Positions 1 through 9,478 of a stretch of 64,000 nucleotides of DNA are shown here, in pieces. The notes below the pieces were generated by a model. That model saw only the letters and a program-made list of their open reading frames with translations, had not been told where the DNA came from and made no database searches. The position numbers were made by a program, and so were the translations under genes. The stretch is from Planococcus antarcticus DSM 14505 (GTDB lineage Bacteria > Bacillota > Bacilli > Bacillales_A > Planococcaceae). The DNA lies in contig NZ_CP016534.2 in assembly GCF_001687565.2 (NCBI RefSeq), positions 748,501-812,500 of the forward strand, written 5' to 3'. How positions within the stretch are numbered: the stretch's first letter is position 1; every line of letters starts with the position of its first letter.

Positions 1-398
1 CCCGACTTTCTTCCTTTTCAAAAGGCATGAAGCAAAAAGTGTTGATCATAGCAAGTCTACTTCATGACCCGGATTTATTGTTTTGGGACGAGCCGCTCAG
101 CGGATTGGACGCTAACAGCATGATGGTTATCCAGGAAATTCTGGCGCAACTGGCAGCTCAAGGGAAAACTATCTTTTATTCATCGCATATTATGGATCTT
201 GTAGAGAAAATCAGCAATCGCATCGTACTTTTGGTGAAAGGGGAAGTAGTGGCAGATGGGACGTTTGAAGAACTGCAGGAAATGAGCCAGGAAGGATCGC
301 TTTCCGGGATTTTCAATCAACTGACCGGCTTTACGGAGCACCGCAGCAAAGCTCAGGATTTTGTGTCAATCGTGCAGGGAGACAAGGAGTATGCGTGA
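1..398 (+). CDS. ABC transporter ATP-binding protein, C-terminal part
   Basis: This is the C-terminal part of an ABC transporter ATPase; the N-terminus with Walker A lies left of the window. The open frame enters at base 3, and the first visible residues contain the family signature in the form SKGMKQK, the equivalent of LSGGQ. It is followed by a Walker B segment (LLFWDEPLSGLDA) and a switch histidine (SSH). The ATG at 27 sits inside the signature and is not the true start. The permease gene starts 8 bases before this stop, so the two are translationally coupled and form one exporter. The exported substrate cannot be read from the sequence. Confidence 0.9.
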   Translation, partial: RLSSFSKGMKQKVLIIASLLHDPDLLFWDEPLSGLDANSMMVIQEILAQLAAQGKTIFYSSHIMDLVEKISNRIVLLVKGEVVADGTFEELQEMSQEGSLSGIFNQLTGFTEHRSKAQDFVSIVQGDKEYA

Positions 399-2049
399 AT
401 TTAAATCACTAAAGATTCTTTCAGCATTTAAAAGCATCTTTACAAAACTTGGCGTTGATTATGCTGTTATGGAAAAAATACTGCAAATCAAATTGACGAT
501 GGATGAACGGCGTGTGCCGACGATTTTCGGGGATAGTGGCAAAAAGAAAGAAGGAAACCAGTTCTTAAAATCTCTTTGGGTATACGGGCTTTACAGTTTG
601 ATCTTAATCCCGTTCTTGCTGCTTGGAGAAAATTACATCTTTCAGATGAGCCTCGTTTTTGGAATCGTTCTTTTTATCTTGATGACTTCCATGATTTCCG
701 ATTTTTCAGTGGTCCTGCTGGATGTCCGAGACAAAAACATTCTCCAAACCAAGCCGATCAATAGAAAAACCATTGCCGCAGCGAAAATTGTCCATATCAT
801 GATTTATATGGCTTTTGTGGCCGGGGCTTTTACAGCGATTCCCTTCTTGGTAGGATTGTTTAAACACGGCATGATCTTTTCCTTGATTTTCCTGATCGAA
901 CTCGTATTGACGATTTTGTTGGTCGTCGTCCTGACGTCCCTACTGTATTTGTTTATCTTACGTTTCTTTGACGGGGAAAAGCTGAAAGACATCATCAATT
1001 ACGTACAGATTCTGCTGTCTGTCGGAGTAGTGGTAGGCTATCAAGTACTGATCAGATCTTTTGAATTTGTCGACTTAAATATGATCTATTCGTTCAGCTG
1101 GTGGCATTTCTTGATTCCGTCTCTCTGGTATGGAGCGCCTTTTGAAGTCTTCCTGACTGGCAATTCTTCCGTTTATTTGTTGGCTTTTACCATGCTGGCA
1201 GTACTGGTGCCGATCATTGCTATTTATGGCTATGCAAAACTAATGCCGTCATTTGAACGGAATCTCGAAAAGCTTTTAAATGATACTAAAACCCGCAAAC
1301 AAAAAAGAAATTGGCCGGATGAAATCGAGGCAAAACTATTTTGCCGTTCCAAAGAAGAACGGACATTTTTCCGTTTTGCTGCGTCAATGATGAAAAAAGA
1401 ACGGGAATTCAAGTTAAAGGTTTTCCCGGCACTCGGGATGTCGATTTTTTTCCCATTCCTCTTTATCTTCACCTATCCAGCGGAAGGTGGGCTAGAAGAG
1501 ATTTCAGGGGGCAATATGTTTTTATTTATCTACTTCTGTAATTTCATGATTCCAAGCTTCGTTTACATGCTGAGGTTTTCAGAAGGCTATAAAGGCAGCT
1601 GGATTTTTAAAGCGGCACCGATTGAGCAGATTTCCCGTGCTTACAGTGGTGCATTAAAAGCCTTTTTTGTAAAATTGTATCTTCCGGTTTTCATTGTGGT
1701 CTCTTTTGTATTTATCTGGATTTTCACGGCGAGAATTCTTCCGGATCTGGCAGCCGTTTTTCTTGGAGGTCTTCTGCAAACCCTGTTTACACATAAAATG
1801 GTCAATGAAGATGAATTTCCTTTTTCCACTTCGTTTGAGTTTACTCAAGATGCAGGCGGCGCGAAGATGCTGCTTCTTACACTTATAACAGGTGTTTTCA
1901 TTGGTGCTCATTTCATCGCCAATCTAAATGATTACGGTATTTACATTTACCTCGTTATTTTGGTAGCGACTTTATTGATTGGTTGGCAATTGATTTTCCC
2001 GAGAAATAGGAAGAGAAAATCAAGCCTCGCATTAAGTCGCTTGAACTGA
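391..2049 (+). CDS. ABC transporter permease (large, multi-spanning)
   Basis: A 552-residue integral membrane protein, the permease partner of the ATPase that precedes it. Hydrophobic segments fall in two blocks, about residues 60-240 and 325-550, separated by a charged cytoplasmic stretch rich in Lys and Arg. The frame is open upstream to a TTG at 361, but the ATG at 391 has AGGGAG 10 bases upstream and gives the ATGCGTGA overlap with the ATPase stop, so I prefer it. Permeases of this size paired with a single ATPase are common in Bacillales, mostly with unknown substrate. No binding protein is nearby, which favours an exporter. Confidence 0.8.
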   Translation: MREFKSLKILSAFKSIFTKLGVDYAVMEKILQIKLTMDERRVPTIFGDSGKKKEGNQFLKSLWVYGLYSLILIPFLLLGENYIFQMSLVFGIVLFILMTSMISDFSVVLLDVRDKNILQTKPINRKTIAAAKIVHIMIYMAFVAGAFTAIPFLVGLFKHGMIFSLIFLIELVLTILLVVVLTSLLYLFILRFFDGEKLKDIINYVQILLSVGVVVGYQVLIRSFEFVDLNMIYSFSWWHFLIPSLWYGAPFEVFLTGNSSVYLLAFTMLAVLVPIIAIYGYAKLMPSFERNLEKLLNDTKTRKQKRNWPDEIEAKLFCRSKEERTFFRFAASMMKKEREFKLKVFPALGMSIFFPFLFIFTYPAEGGLEEISGGNMFLFIYFCNFMIPSFVYMLRFSEGYKGSWIFKAAPIEQISRAYSGALKAFFVKLYLPVFIVVSFVFIWIFTARILPDLAAVFLGGLLQTLFTHKMVNEDEFPFSTSFEFTQDAGGAKMLLLTLITGVFIGAHFIANLNDYGIYIYLVILVATLLIGWQLIFPRNRKRKSSLALSRLN

Positions 2050-2111
2050 ATAAGGAACAAGCTTCGACGAGACTCTAAAAAGTCGGAAATAGCGTACTCT
2101 TATCTTAAAAA

Positions 2112-2292
2112 ACACCCCTGTGTAAGAAAAAACTCTAAACAATTCTGATTATACAACATAATTTATACTCCATACACGTAGATACTTGCTACTTCAATAT
2201 TTGAGAAAGAAGAGCTTCCTTTTATGCAGCCGTATAAATTGTGTTTGAATTGTTCCGTTCACAGGGGCCATTTGGGAACTGCAGGAAATGCG
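2112..2292. repeat. Dispersed intergenic repeat, copy R1
   Basis: First member of a family of short intergenic repeats in this window. The left end carries CACCCCTGTGTAAG and the right end TTCACAGGGGCCATTTGGG, which are partly inverted relative to each other. Inside, ACAATTC and AATTTATAC recur in inverted orientation near both ends, so the element could fold into a long imperfect hairpin. It lies with a separate terminator in the 527-base gap between the ABC permease and the first amidohydrolase. No coding potential was seen. Confidence 0.55.
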
Positions 2293-2420
2293 TAATTCTA
2301 TTAGCCCGGTTAGCTGACTATTTGGAAACACAATCTAGTAACCGTACTCCTTATTCGTTTGACCTTAATTTGATCTTCAAGTCCAATCAGCCAGTAAAAA
2401 AATTGTTTGTCAACAGCAAC

Positions 2421-2455
2421 AGAAGCCCGCTATAACAGCGAAGCTTCTTTTTTTA
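2421..2455 (+). terminator. Rho-independent terminator
   Basis: AGAAGC and GCTTCT flank a second complementary pair (CGCT/AGCG), followed by a run of seven T. It lies between the ABC permease and the amidohydrolase operon. Confidence 0.65.
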
Positions 2456-2576
2456 TTGTAATTATATTCAGAAAAATCAAAATTAATCTAGCATTCTGCA
2501 AGTGAAGTAAGGTACACTTTTTATTAACGGAATGATTATGGTCTATTTCCTTAAATCAGAAAAGTAGGTGACAAGG

Positions 2577-3752
2577 GTGAAGGAGCAAGCACAAGAATTA
2601 GTTGAAGATATCCGCGCATTTCGACGGGATCTTCACGAAAATCCTGAATTGAGCGGCGAAGAAACGGAAACTTCTCGAAAGATACAAGCAAAGCTCGACG
2701 AATACGGCATCCATTATTCTACCGGATATGCAAAAACGGGTGTGCTCGGCGTCATTCAAGGGGACAAGCCAGGAAAAACGGTCGGTTTGCGCGCTGATAT
2801 TGACGCATTGCCGATTTTAGAGAAAGCGGATGTTCCGTTCAAGTCCAAAGTCGATGGAAAAATGCACGCATGCGGCCATGACGCCCATACGGCGATGCTT
2901 TTGGGAGTGGGGAAACTGCTCCAAGACCAGAAACAGAATATTACAGGAACGATTTTGCTCATTTTTCAGCCAGCCGAAGAAAATGCACCAACTGGCGGCT
3001 CGGAGCAGATGATGGAAGACGGCGTTTTCGACCAATACAAACCGGATGTTTTACTGGCTCAGCACGTCTGGCCGGGTCTTCCGGCTGGGCAAGTCGGCGT
3101 CATTGACGGAGCCATTATGGGGAATTCCGACCGTTTCCAAGTAACAATCCACGGAGCGGGGGGGCATGCATCGATGCCTCATCAAACAGTCGATGCGATT
3201 ATCGTCGCCAATCAAGTAATTTCAGCCATACAGACCATCATCAGCCGTAACGCCAACCCGATGGATTCCGGCGTCATCACCATCGGGAAAATTACAGGGG
3301 GCTACCGCTACAATGTCGTGGCGGATACCGTAGTACTCGAAGGGACGATCCGTTCGCTATCGGACGACACGAAGAAACTATTGAAAAAGCGTTTTCATGA
3401 AGTCGTCCAAGGGACTGCGGAAATGATGGGCGGTACATGTGAAATCGATTATTCGGACGGGTATCCGGCAACCATCAATACAAAACGCTGGGCTGAGGTG
3501 GTCCGGAAGTCGGCCAAGCGTCAATTAGGCGATGAAGGCACACCGGAAGTTATCGGCAGCATGGCAGGAGAAGATTTCGGACGCTTCTTAAAGAAATACG
3601 AAGGAGTCTATTACTGGCTCGGGACTTCGGTCGGGGAACATCAAAAACCGCTTCATGACCCCGGCTTTATGATCGACGAACAAGCCTTGTCGATCGGGAC
3701 AGAACTGATGGCGCAAGCAGCGCTTGATGTGTTAGCGGAATTGAATAAATAG
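2577..3752 (+). CDS. M20-family amidohydrolase (N-acyl-amino-acid hydrolase type)
   Basis: A 391-residue metallo-amidohydrolase of the M20D/ILR1-hippuricase type, which hydrolyses amide bonds of N-acylated amino acids using a divalent metal centre. Visible motifs: ADIDALP (about residue 72), the metal ligand box HACGHDAH (about 98), PAEE with the catalytic glutamate (about 130), GGHAS in the dimerisation domain (about 195) and MAGEDF near the C-terminus. The frame opens at a GTG at 2568, but the GTG at 2577 has AGGTGA 5 bases upstream and is the better start. It leads an operon of three related hydrolases, a regulator and an AbgT-type transporter. Exact substrate unknown. Confidence 0.88.
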   Translation: MKEQAQELVEDIRAFRRDLHENPELSGEETETSRKIQAKLDEYGIHYSTGYAKTGVLGVIQGDKPGKTVGLRADIDALPILEKADVPFKSKVDGKMHACGHDAHTAMLLGVGKLLQDQKQNITGTILLIFQPAEENAPTGGSEQMMEDGVFDQYKPDVLLAQHVWPGLPAGQVGVIDGAIMGNSDRFQVTIHGAGGHASMPHQTVDAIIVANQVISAIQTIISRNANPMDSGVITIGKITGGYRYNVVADTVVLEGTIRSLSDDTKKLLKKRFHEVVQGTAEMMGGTCEIDYSDGYPATINTKRWAEVVRKSAKRQLGDEGTPEVIGSMAGEDFGRFLKKYEGVYYWLGTSVGEHQKPLHDPGFMIDEQALSIGTELMAQAALDVLAELNK

Positions 3753-3763
3753 GAGGAACAAAG

Positions 3764-5092
3764 ATGACAGATCCTATTGAACGGTTCATGAAAGAAATTG
3801 AGCCGTATCTCATCGAACAAAGACGCGAGCGGCACCGGTATCCTGAAATCGGGTTTACCGAATATGTAACCACTTATGAGTTGAGTGAACAATTAGCAGG
3901 AAAAGGATTTTCGCTATTTTATGGAACCGAGCTGTTAACGAGCGAAGAACGGATGGGCGTGCCGAGTGATGAATTCCTCAAGGCAAATGAACTGCGGGCA
4001 CTCGACAAGGGAGTGCCGCCCGCTTTTCTTGAAAAGATGAAAGGCGGACATACCGGACTTGCCGCCGTACTCGATACGGATCGGCCGGGACCGAATTTCG
4101 CTTACCGTTTCGATATCGACGCATTGCCGATTGAAGAGTCGGATGCTGCTGGACATGTGCCGGCACAACAAGCATTTCGCTCGCAAGTAGCAGGAATGAT
4201 GCATGCATGTGGCCACGACGGTCATGCGGCAATCGGGCTCGGACTGGCTGATTATTTGTCGAAAGAGCAAGACAAGTTATGCGGCAAGTATACGATTTTG
4301 TTCCAGCCTGCAGAAGAAGGTGGACGCGGTGCCAAGGCGATTGTGGATAAAGGGTGGTTGGACGATGCCAATTATTTCCTGAGCGGTCATGTCGGAATCC
4401 ATGATTTGCCGGCAGGGGCAGTCGCTGCGGCCACATCGAGATTCTTGGCCAGCTCCAAAATCAATGCGAAATTCATCGGCAAGTCGGCGCATTCCGGATT
4501 AGAACCCAATGAAGGCCGCAACGCGTTGCTCGCTGCCGCATCTGCCACCTTGCATTTGCATAGCATTTCGCGCCATAAAGACGGGGCGACGCGTATCAAT
4601 GTTGGCACGTTGCATGCAGGAGCGGGGCGCAATATCATTGCAGAAAAAGCGCTTATGGAAATTGAGACACGCGGTGAGACTAACGAATTGGACGCGTATA
4701 TGCAAGAAAATGCAGAGCGTATTCTGCAGGCGAGTGCAGATTTATACGATGTCGAGCTGGAACTTGAGCATATGGGAAAAGCGATTTCAACATCTGCGGA
4801 TCTCGAGTTCGCCGGGGTTGTGGAACGGGCGTGTGCATCTTCAAAAAGCCTGAACATCGTCCCGCATTTGGCGATCGGAGCTTCGGAGGATGTCACTTAT
4901 ATGATAGAACGCGTCCGTGAACGCGGAGGAAAAGCGACGTTTATGATTTTTGCCAGCCCATTGCCTGCGGGCCATCATAACCCTAGTTTTGATTATGAAG
5001 AACAGGCATTGATGGCCGGTTTGGAAACATTGATACGAACGACTGATTATTTGCTGAAGGGGGACGGTATACGTGCAGAACTGGCTGATTGA
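3764..5092 (+). CDS. M20-family amidohydrolase, AbgA/AbgB-like
   Basis: A 442-residue M20D amidohydrolase, distinct from the preceding one and nearer to the p-aminobenzoyl-glutamate hydrolase subunits. It has FDIDALP, the metal box HACGHDGH (about residue 145), FQPAEEGGRGA with the catalytic Glu, and KSAHSG in the lid domain. Compared with the upstream paralogue it carries an insertion of about 45 residues between the N-terminal region and the first core strand. It begins 11 bases after the upstream gene with GGAGG in front. The AbgT-type transporter downstream supports an aminobenzoyl-glutamate or similar amide substrate, but the substrate is inferred from context. Confidence 0.85.
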   Translation: MTDPIERFMKEIEPYLIEQRRERHRYPEIGFTEYVTTYELSEQLAGKGFSLFYGTELLTSEERMGVPSDEFLKANELRALDKGVPPAFLEKMKGGHTGLAAVLDTDRPGPNFAYRFDIDALPIEESDAAGHVPAQQAFRSQVAGMMHACGHDGHAAIGLGLADYLSKEQDKLCGKYTILFQPAEEGGRGAKAIVDKGWLDDANYFLSGHVGIHDLPAGAVAAATSRFLASSKINAKFIGKSAHSGLEPNEGRNALLAAASATLHLHSISRHKDGATRINVGTLHAGAGRNIIAEKALMEIETRGETNELDAYMQENAERILQASADLYDVELELEHMGKAISTSADLEFAGVVERACASSKSLNIVPHLAIGASEDVTYMIERVRERGGKATFMIFASPLPAGHHNPSFDYEEQALMAGLETLIRTTDYLLKGDGIRAELAD

Positions 5093-6311
5093 GCAATTAC
5101 AGCGGATGAATATGAGCGATGCATTGGTCAAGCCGGAAGGATTTACGCGGGAAGGCTATACATCGGAAGAAACCAATGCCATTGCGGTCTTTAAAGCGAT
5201 TGCTGAAGAACTAGGCTTGGCTGTTGCGGAGGACGCGGCAGGAAATATCATCGCGCGCTGGGAAGTTCCAGGCGGTGAAAGTGCGGCGGTGGCTACCGGC
5301 TCCCATCTTGACACCGTGCCGAACGGGGGCGCCTTTGACGGCGGAGCGGGTGTCGTGTGTGGTCTCGGAGCAGTCAAGATGCTGAAAGAAGCCGATTTTG
5401 AACCGCAGCGGCCGATCGAAGTGATTTGCTTCCGTTCGGAAGAATCATCGCGATTTGGCGTATCAACAATCGGCAGCAAAGCGATGAGCGGGTTATTGGA
5501 TCCGGCAATCGGTGCACTTGAAGACCAGCATGGCACGACGCTCGCGGAAGCTGTCAACAGCCAGGGCTTTGACTGGCAGAATCTGTCCAAGGCGAAACGT
5601 CCGAAAGAACAGCTAAAAAGCTTTGTCGAACTGCACATTGAGCAAGGGATGCATATTATCGAGCATAAAAAAAATTACGGCATCGTCAATGGCGTCGCCT
5701 GCCCGATTCGATTGGCGGTGACGTTCAGCGGGAAAGCGGGCCATACTGGAACGACGCCGATGGACCGCAGGCAGGACGCCTTGGCGGCAGCTGCTCCTTT
5801 TATTTCATTCGTCCAGGAAACAGCTCTTCAACTGAATGATTCGAATGGGAAGTCGCTGATGGCAACGGTAAGCACATTGACGTCCGCTCCGAATTCGATG
5901 AATGTGATTCCGCAAACCGTCACAGCCGGAGTCGATATTCGCAGCGTGGATGATTCCTTGAAAAAGAAAATGGCAGACGCCATACGGTGTGAAGCAGAGC
6001 GTATTGAACAAGCGACAGGAGTATCTATTGCTATCGAAGTGTTGGTCGACAACCCATCTGTCCTGCTCGATAGATCGATAGCCCAGGAATTGGCCGATGC
6101 CGGCGAACAGGAAGCCTATTTGGTACACCGGATGGATAGCGGCGCAGGGCACGATGTGATGAATATGGCACAAGTATGGCCGAGCGGATTGCTGTTCATC
6201 CCCTGCAAGGACGGCTTGAGCCACCATCCGGATGAATATGCAACAGCAGAAGATTTAAAGATGGGCGTCGAGCTACTGGCCCGATTTTTGATGGAGGCCA
6301 CTACTAAATGA
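5073..6311 (+). CDS. M20-family Zn-dependent hydrolase (allantoate amidohydrolase / N-carbamoyl-amino-acid hydrolase type)
   Basis: A 412-residue member of the hydantoinase/carbamoylase branch of M20, which releases ammonia or carbamoyl groups from ureido acids. Visible are GSHLDT (metal ligands, about residue 77), FDGGAGV, FRSEESSRFG (Glu-Glu pair), ELHIEQG, GKAGHTGTTPM and a C-terminal SGAGHD. It starts with GTG at 5073, overlapping the previous gene by 20 bases, with AAGGGGG upstream. The overlap implies co-translation. Its presence beside two M20D enzymes suggests a pathway that removes several amide or ureido bonds from one compound. The family also includes peptidases, so the substrate remains open. 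Confidence 0.85.
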   Translation: MQNWLIEQLQRMNMSDALVKPEGFTREGYTSEETNAIAVFKAIAEELGLAVAEDAAGNIIARWEVPGGESAAVATGSHLDTVPNGGAFDGGAGVVCGLGAVKMLKEADFEPQRPIEVICFRSEESSRFGVSTIGSKAMSGLLDPAIGALEDQHGTTLAEAVNSQGFDWQNLSKAKRPKEQLKSFVELHIEQGMHIIEHKKNYGIVNGVACPIRLAVTFSGKAGHTGTTPMDRRQDALAAAAPFISFVQETALQLNDSNGKSLMATVSTLTSAPNSMNVIPQTVTAGVDIRSVDDSLKKKMADAIRCEAERIEQATGVSIAIEVLVDNPSVLLDRSIAQELADAGEQEAYLVHRMDSGAGHDVMNMAQVWPSGLLFIPCKDGLSHHPDEYATAEDLKMGVELLARFLMEATTK

Positions 6312-7627
6312 CAGAAACAGTTAAAGTCGGGTTGATCGGGCCGAACGACTCGGTCAATGAAACGATGAAAGCGGCAGGCAGTTTGGAAGGCATCAAACTG
6401 ATTCCGTTCATTTATCAGCATACCGAGGAAACAACAAACATTATCAATGACAATTCAGCGCGTATCGGGCATTGGCTTTTTTCAGGTCCTGCGCCCTATC
6501 ATTTCGCATTGAAAGAAAAGTTAATCGATGCGGACCATGCGGATTATATCTTGCTGCATGGGTCAAGTCTGCTCGGGACCATGCTGGACGCTATTATGCA
6601 AGAAGGGGTGGTGTTGTCGAGCATCAGCGTCGATTCAGTTCCACGCCGGGAAGTGTTAAAGATGCTGAAAGACTTTGATTTGGAAAAAATGAAAATCCAT
6701 ACCGCTCCGGAACTCGGCTATATTCCTGCCGAAGAACTGATCGATTACCACGAGAAACTCTATCGTTCAGGTGAAATACAGGCAGCTCTCACTTGTGTCC
6801 ATGCCGCGTACACTGGCTTAAAAGAAAGAGGTGTGCCGGTTTACCGGATCAGTGTATCGGAACTGGCAGCGCATCGAGCGATTTCAGTTATTAAAGAAAG
6901 AAGCTTAGCTAATCTTTACCGAATGAAGCAATTGGCAATGATTGGTATTGAAATCATTTATCCTAGCCAAGCCCAGCAACACAAATCGCCGTTTAAGATT
7001 GAACGTCAGGAACTGGCGATCAACCGGGTGCTCATCGATTTCGCTGAAGAAGTCAAAGGCTCGAAAGTGAGTGTGGGAAATGGTATTTATTTCATCTATA
7101 CGACGCGAGGAGAGCTAGAGCTATACGGCAAGTTTCACCACTTGAAAGAGTTGCAGGAAGAAATTTTCGTCAATAGCAATATGCACGTCCGCATCGGAGT
7201 CGGCTATGGCAGGACGGTCACGGAATCAGAGCAGAACGTCAGGTTGGCACTAGACTATGCCCGAGAAAAAAAGAGCGGTGTTGTCGTCAATATTGACGAA
7301 GGCGGAAAAGTGACGGAAATCAATTCACTGGGAGATCGGCTCCACTATAGTCGGCGCAGCAGTGAAGCGAAATGGCAGGAAGCGCTGAAAGACGCCGCAA
7401 TCAGCCAAACCGTCATCGCGCGGATTGAGTCGCTGTCCCACCGTTATGCGAAAGTAGAAGTGACTGCTCTGGAGTTGTCCCAATGGATGAACAGCACAGA
7501 ACGCAACGCGCGTAGAATTTTGACAGAACTGGAAAGTGTCGGCGTTGCAGAAGTCTCGGGAGAAGAATCGGGCCGAAGAGGGCGTCCGCGGAAATTATAC
7601 CGCTTGCTGTTCGGGACGGAAAAATGA
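6308..7627 (+). CDS. Putative regulator: PrpR-N-like sensor, cyclase-like domain and C-terminal winged helix
   Basis: A 439-residue protein overlapping the preceding hydrolase gene by ATGA. Residues 1-190 resemble a cytosolic sensor of the PrpR N-terminal type: VGLIGPND at the start, and GVPVYRIS before a segment expected to hold the ligand pocket. Residues 230-330 resemble a nucleotide-cyclase/GTP cyclohydrolase III-like fold (VRIGVGYGRT followed by SEQNVRLALDYA). Residues 370-437 form a winged helix-turn-helix (ALELSQWM, RNARRILTELE, then RRGRPRKLY as the basic wing). I infer a ligand-responsive transcription factor for this operon. The domain reading is by eye and no exact family is claimed. 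Confidence 0.6.
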   Translation: MTETVKVGLIGPNDSVNETMKAAGSLEGIKLIPFIYQHTEETTNIINDNSARIGHWLFSGPAPYHFALKEKLIDADHADYILLHGSSLLGTMLDAIMQEGVVLSSISVDSVPRREVLKMLKDFDLEKMKIHTAPELGYIPAEELIDYHEKLYRSGEIQAALTCVHAAYTGLKERGVPVYRISVSELAAHRAISVIKERSLANLYRMKQLAMIGIEIIYPSQAQQHKSPFKIERQELAINRVLIDFAEEVKGSKVSVGNGIYFIYTTRGELELYGKFHHLKELQEEIFVNSNMHVRIGVGYGRTVTESEQNVRLALDYAREKKSGVVVNIDEGGKVTEINSLGDRLHYSRRSSEAKWQEALKDAAISQTVIARIESLSHRYAKVEVTALELSQWMNSTERNARRILTELESVGVAEVSGEESGRRGRPRKLYRLLFGTEK

Positions 7628-7642
7628 AATGGAGGAATGGGA

Positions 7643-9157
7643 ATGACATCTTCGACAGAACAACAAGGCAAAAAAGGATTTTTAAATTTTATTGAAAAAT
7701 GGGGCAACCGCTTGCCCGATCCATTCTTTATTTTTGTGTATTTAGCTATTTTTGTCGTCTTGCTGTCATGGCTGGTCAGTTCGCTTGGCACCACCGTCGT
7801 CCATCCGGGAACCAGTGAGGAACTGGCGATTCGAAGCATCGTCTCGGGAGAAGGGATCCGCTACATTCTGGCAGAGACGATCAATAACTTCACCGGCTTT
7901 GCGCCGCTCGGACTCGTGCTCGTCATGATGCTCGGAATCGGTTTGGCTGAACGTGTCGGATTGATGGAAACGGCCATTAAGAAATCGATTCTGAATGCAC
8001 CGAAATCACTGATCACCTACGCGGTTATCTTTACAGGAATCATGGGCAACTTGGCGTCTGATGCCGCATTTATCTTGGTGCCGCCGCTCGCTGCCATGGT
8101 CTTTGTCTCGGTTGGCAGACACCCGCTCGCAGGTCTTGCGGCTGGATTTGCCGGGACAGGCGCCGGATTTACAGCGAACATTCTGATCACTGGAACAGAT
8201 GCATTGTTGTCTGGGATCTCGACGGAAGCCGCACGAACCATTGATGAGTCGTTTGTGGTGACACCCGTCGATAACTGGTATTTCATGAGCGTATCCGTTA
8301 TTGTCATGTCGATTGTCGGGGCCATCATCACGGAGAAATTGGTCGAACCACGCCTCGGCAAGTATACAGGCAGGATGGATAAATCGTTCGAACCGGTGAC
8401 GAAGCGGGAAAACAAAGGGTTATTGAACGCCTTGATCGCGGGTGCCGTATATGTCGGCTTAATCGCATTATTGTTGTTCTTCCCAGGCTCTCCTGTTAGA
8501 AATGAAGACGGCGGCATCATTCCGTCACCATTTTTATCCGGCATTGTGCCGATCATTCTATTTTTCTTCATCACTGTTGCTGTGGCCTATGGCATCACAG
8601 TCAAAAAAATCACGGAATCAAAAGACATTCCTGCTTATATGGGGGATGCCATCAAAGATATGTCTGGCTACATCGTCCTCATTTTCGCGGCTGCTCAGTT
8701 CATCAATTACTTCAATTGGAGCAATCTAGGCATTTGGCTGGCCGTCAACAGTGCAGAATTCCTGACGAGCATTAATATGACAGGGTTGCCGGTTATGGTC
8801 GGATTCAGCTTGCTCGCAGCATTATTGAATCTGTTGATTTTCAGTGGCTCTGCACAGTGGGCGTTGATGGCGCCGATCTTCATCCCGATGTTCATGCTGC
8901 TTGACTATCATCCGGCTTTTGTCCAGTTGGCGTTCCGCATCGCGGATTCTTCGACGAATATCATTACGCCGCTCAATCCGTATATTTTGATTGTGCTTGC
9001 CTTTATGCGAGAATACGATAAAAAAGCGGGACTCGGCACATTGATTTCGTTGATGCTGCCGTACAGCCTCATTTTCTTCGGAGTATGGGTCATCATGATG
9101 ATCATCTTCGCATTGACCGGGCTTCCAATCGGGCCAGGGATTAGCTTACGCATGTAA
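7643..9157 (+). CDS. abgT: AbgT-family transporter (p-aminobenzoyl-glutamate type)
   Basis: A 504-residue polytopic membrane protein of the AbgT family, importers of p-aminobenzoyl-glutamate or, in some members, exporters of antimetabolites. It opens with the family pattern WGNRLPDPFFIF, continues with ETINNFTGFAPLGLVLVMML, and has re-entrant-type segments ASDAAFILVPP and DSSTNIITPLNPYI. I place the start at the ATG at 7643, 7 bases after GGAGG, rather than the in-frame ATG at 7637. It closes the amidohydrolase operon, 15 bases after the regulator, so it likely supplies their substrate. Confidence 0.88.
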   Translation: MTSSTEQQGKKGFLNFIEKWGNRLPDPFFIFVYLAIFVVLLSWLVSSLGTTVVHPGTSEELAIRSIVSGEGIRYILAETINNFTGFAPLGLVLVMMLGIGLAERVGLMETAIKKSILNAPKSLITYAVIFTGIMGNLASDAAFILVPPLAAMVFVSVGRHPLAGLAAGFAGTGAGFTANILITGTDALLSGISTEAARTIDESFVVTPVDNWYFMSVSVIVMSIVGAIITEKLVEPRLGKYTGRMDKSFEPVTKRENKGLLNALIAGAVYVGLIALLLFFPGSPVRNEDGGIIPSPFLSGIVPIILFFFITVAVAYGITVKKITESKDIPAYMGDAIKDMSGYIVLIFAAAQFINYFNWSNLGIWLAVNSAEFLTSINMTGLPVMVGFSLLAALLNLLIFSGSAQWALMAPIFIPMFMLLDYHPAFVQLAFRIADSSTNIITPLNPYILIVLAFMREYDKKAGLGTLISLMLPYSLIFFGVWVIMMIIFALTGLPIGPGISLRM

Positions 9158-9226
9158 ATGAAAGAATTCGCCTCTTGTAGTAACAGATTCTGTTTTGAAG
9201 TACAAAACTCAAAATAACACCCTGAA

Positions 9227-9394
9227 AATCGCGTCCCTGGGAAAGAAACAATTCTAAACGATTTTGATTATACACCGCAACTTATAGTTCATTCATGAGT
9301 AGGTCTCGAAAATAAACACTTCTAGCTATAACTATTCGAGATTATTCAGGATTATAAATTGTTTGGGAATTGTTCCGCTCCCTGGGAAGCGAAA
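9227..9394. repeat. Dispersed intergenic repeat, copy R2
   Basis: Related to R1: the left end has AATCGCGTCCCTGGGAAAG followed by ACAATTCTAAACGATT, the right end has GGGAATTGTTCCGCTCCCTGG. The ends TCCCTGGGA and TCCCAGGGA (reverse complement of the right arm) and the inner ACAATTC are inverted, so the unit can fold into a long imperfect hairpin. It occupies most of the 321-base gap before the DJ-1/PfpI gene. Confidence 0.55.
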
Positions 9395-9478
9395 TCTATT
9401 GTTCGTTTGTTTAGACGTGAAAACATTCGGGAAAACCTAGTATTAGGATGTTTTATAATCTAGAGGAGGAAACAGAAC

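Noticed and set aside
4387..4896. Long open frame on the minus strand inside the second amidohydrolase gene
   Set aside because: It mirrors a strongly coding M20 gene with clear catalytic motifs, and its protein is of low complexity (Ser/Ala/Pro rich). It is a shadow frame.
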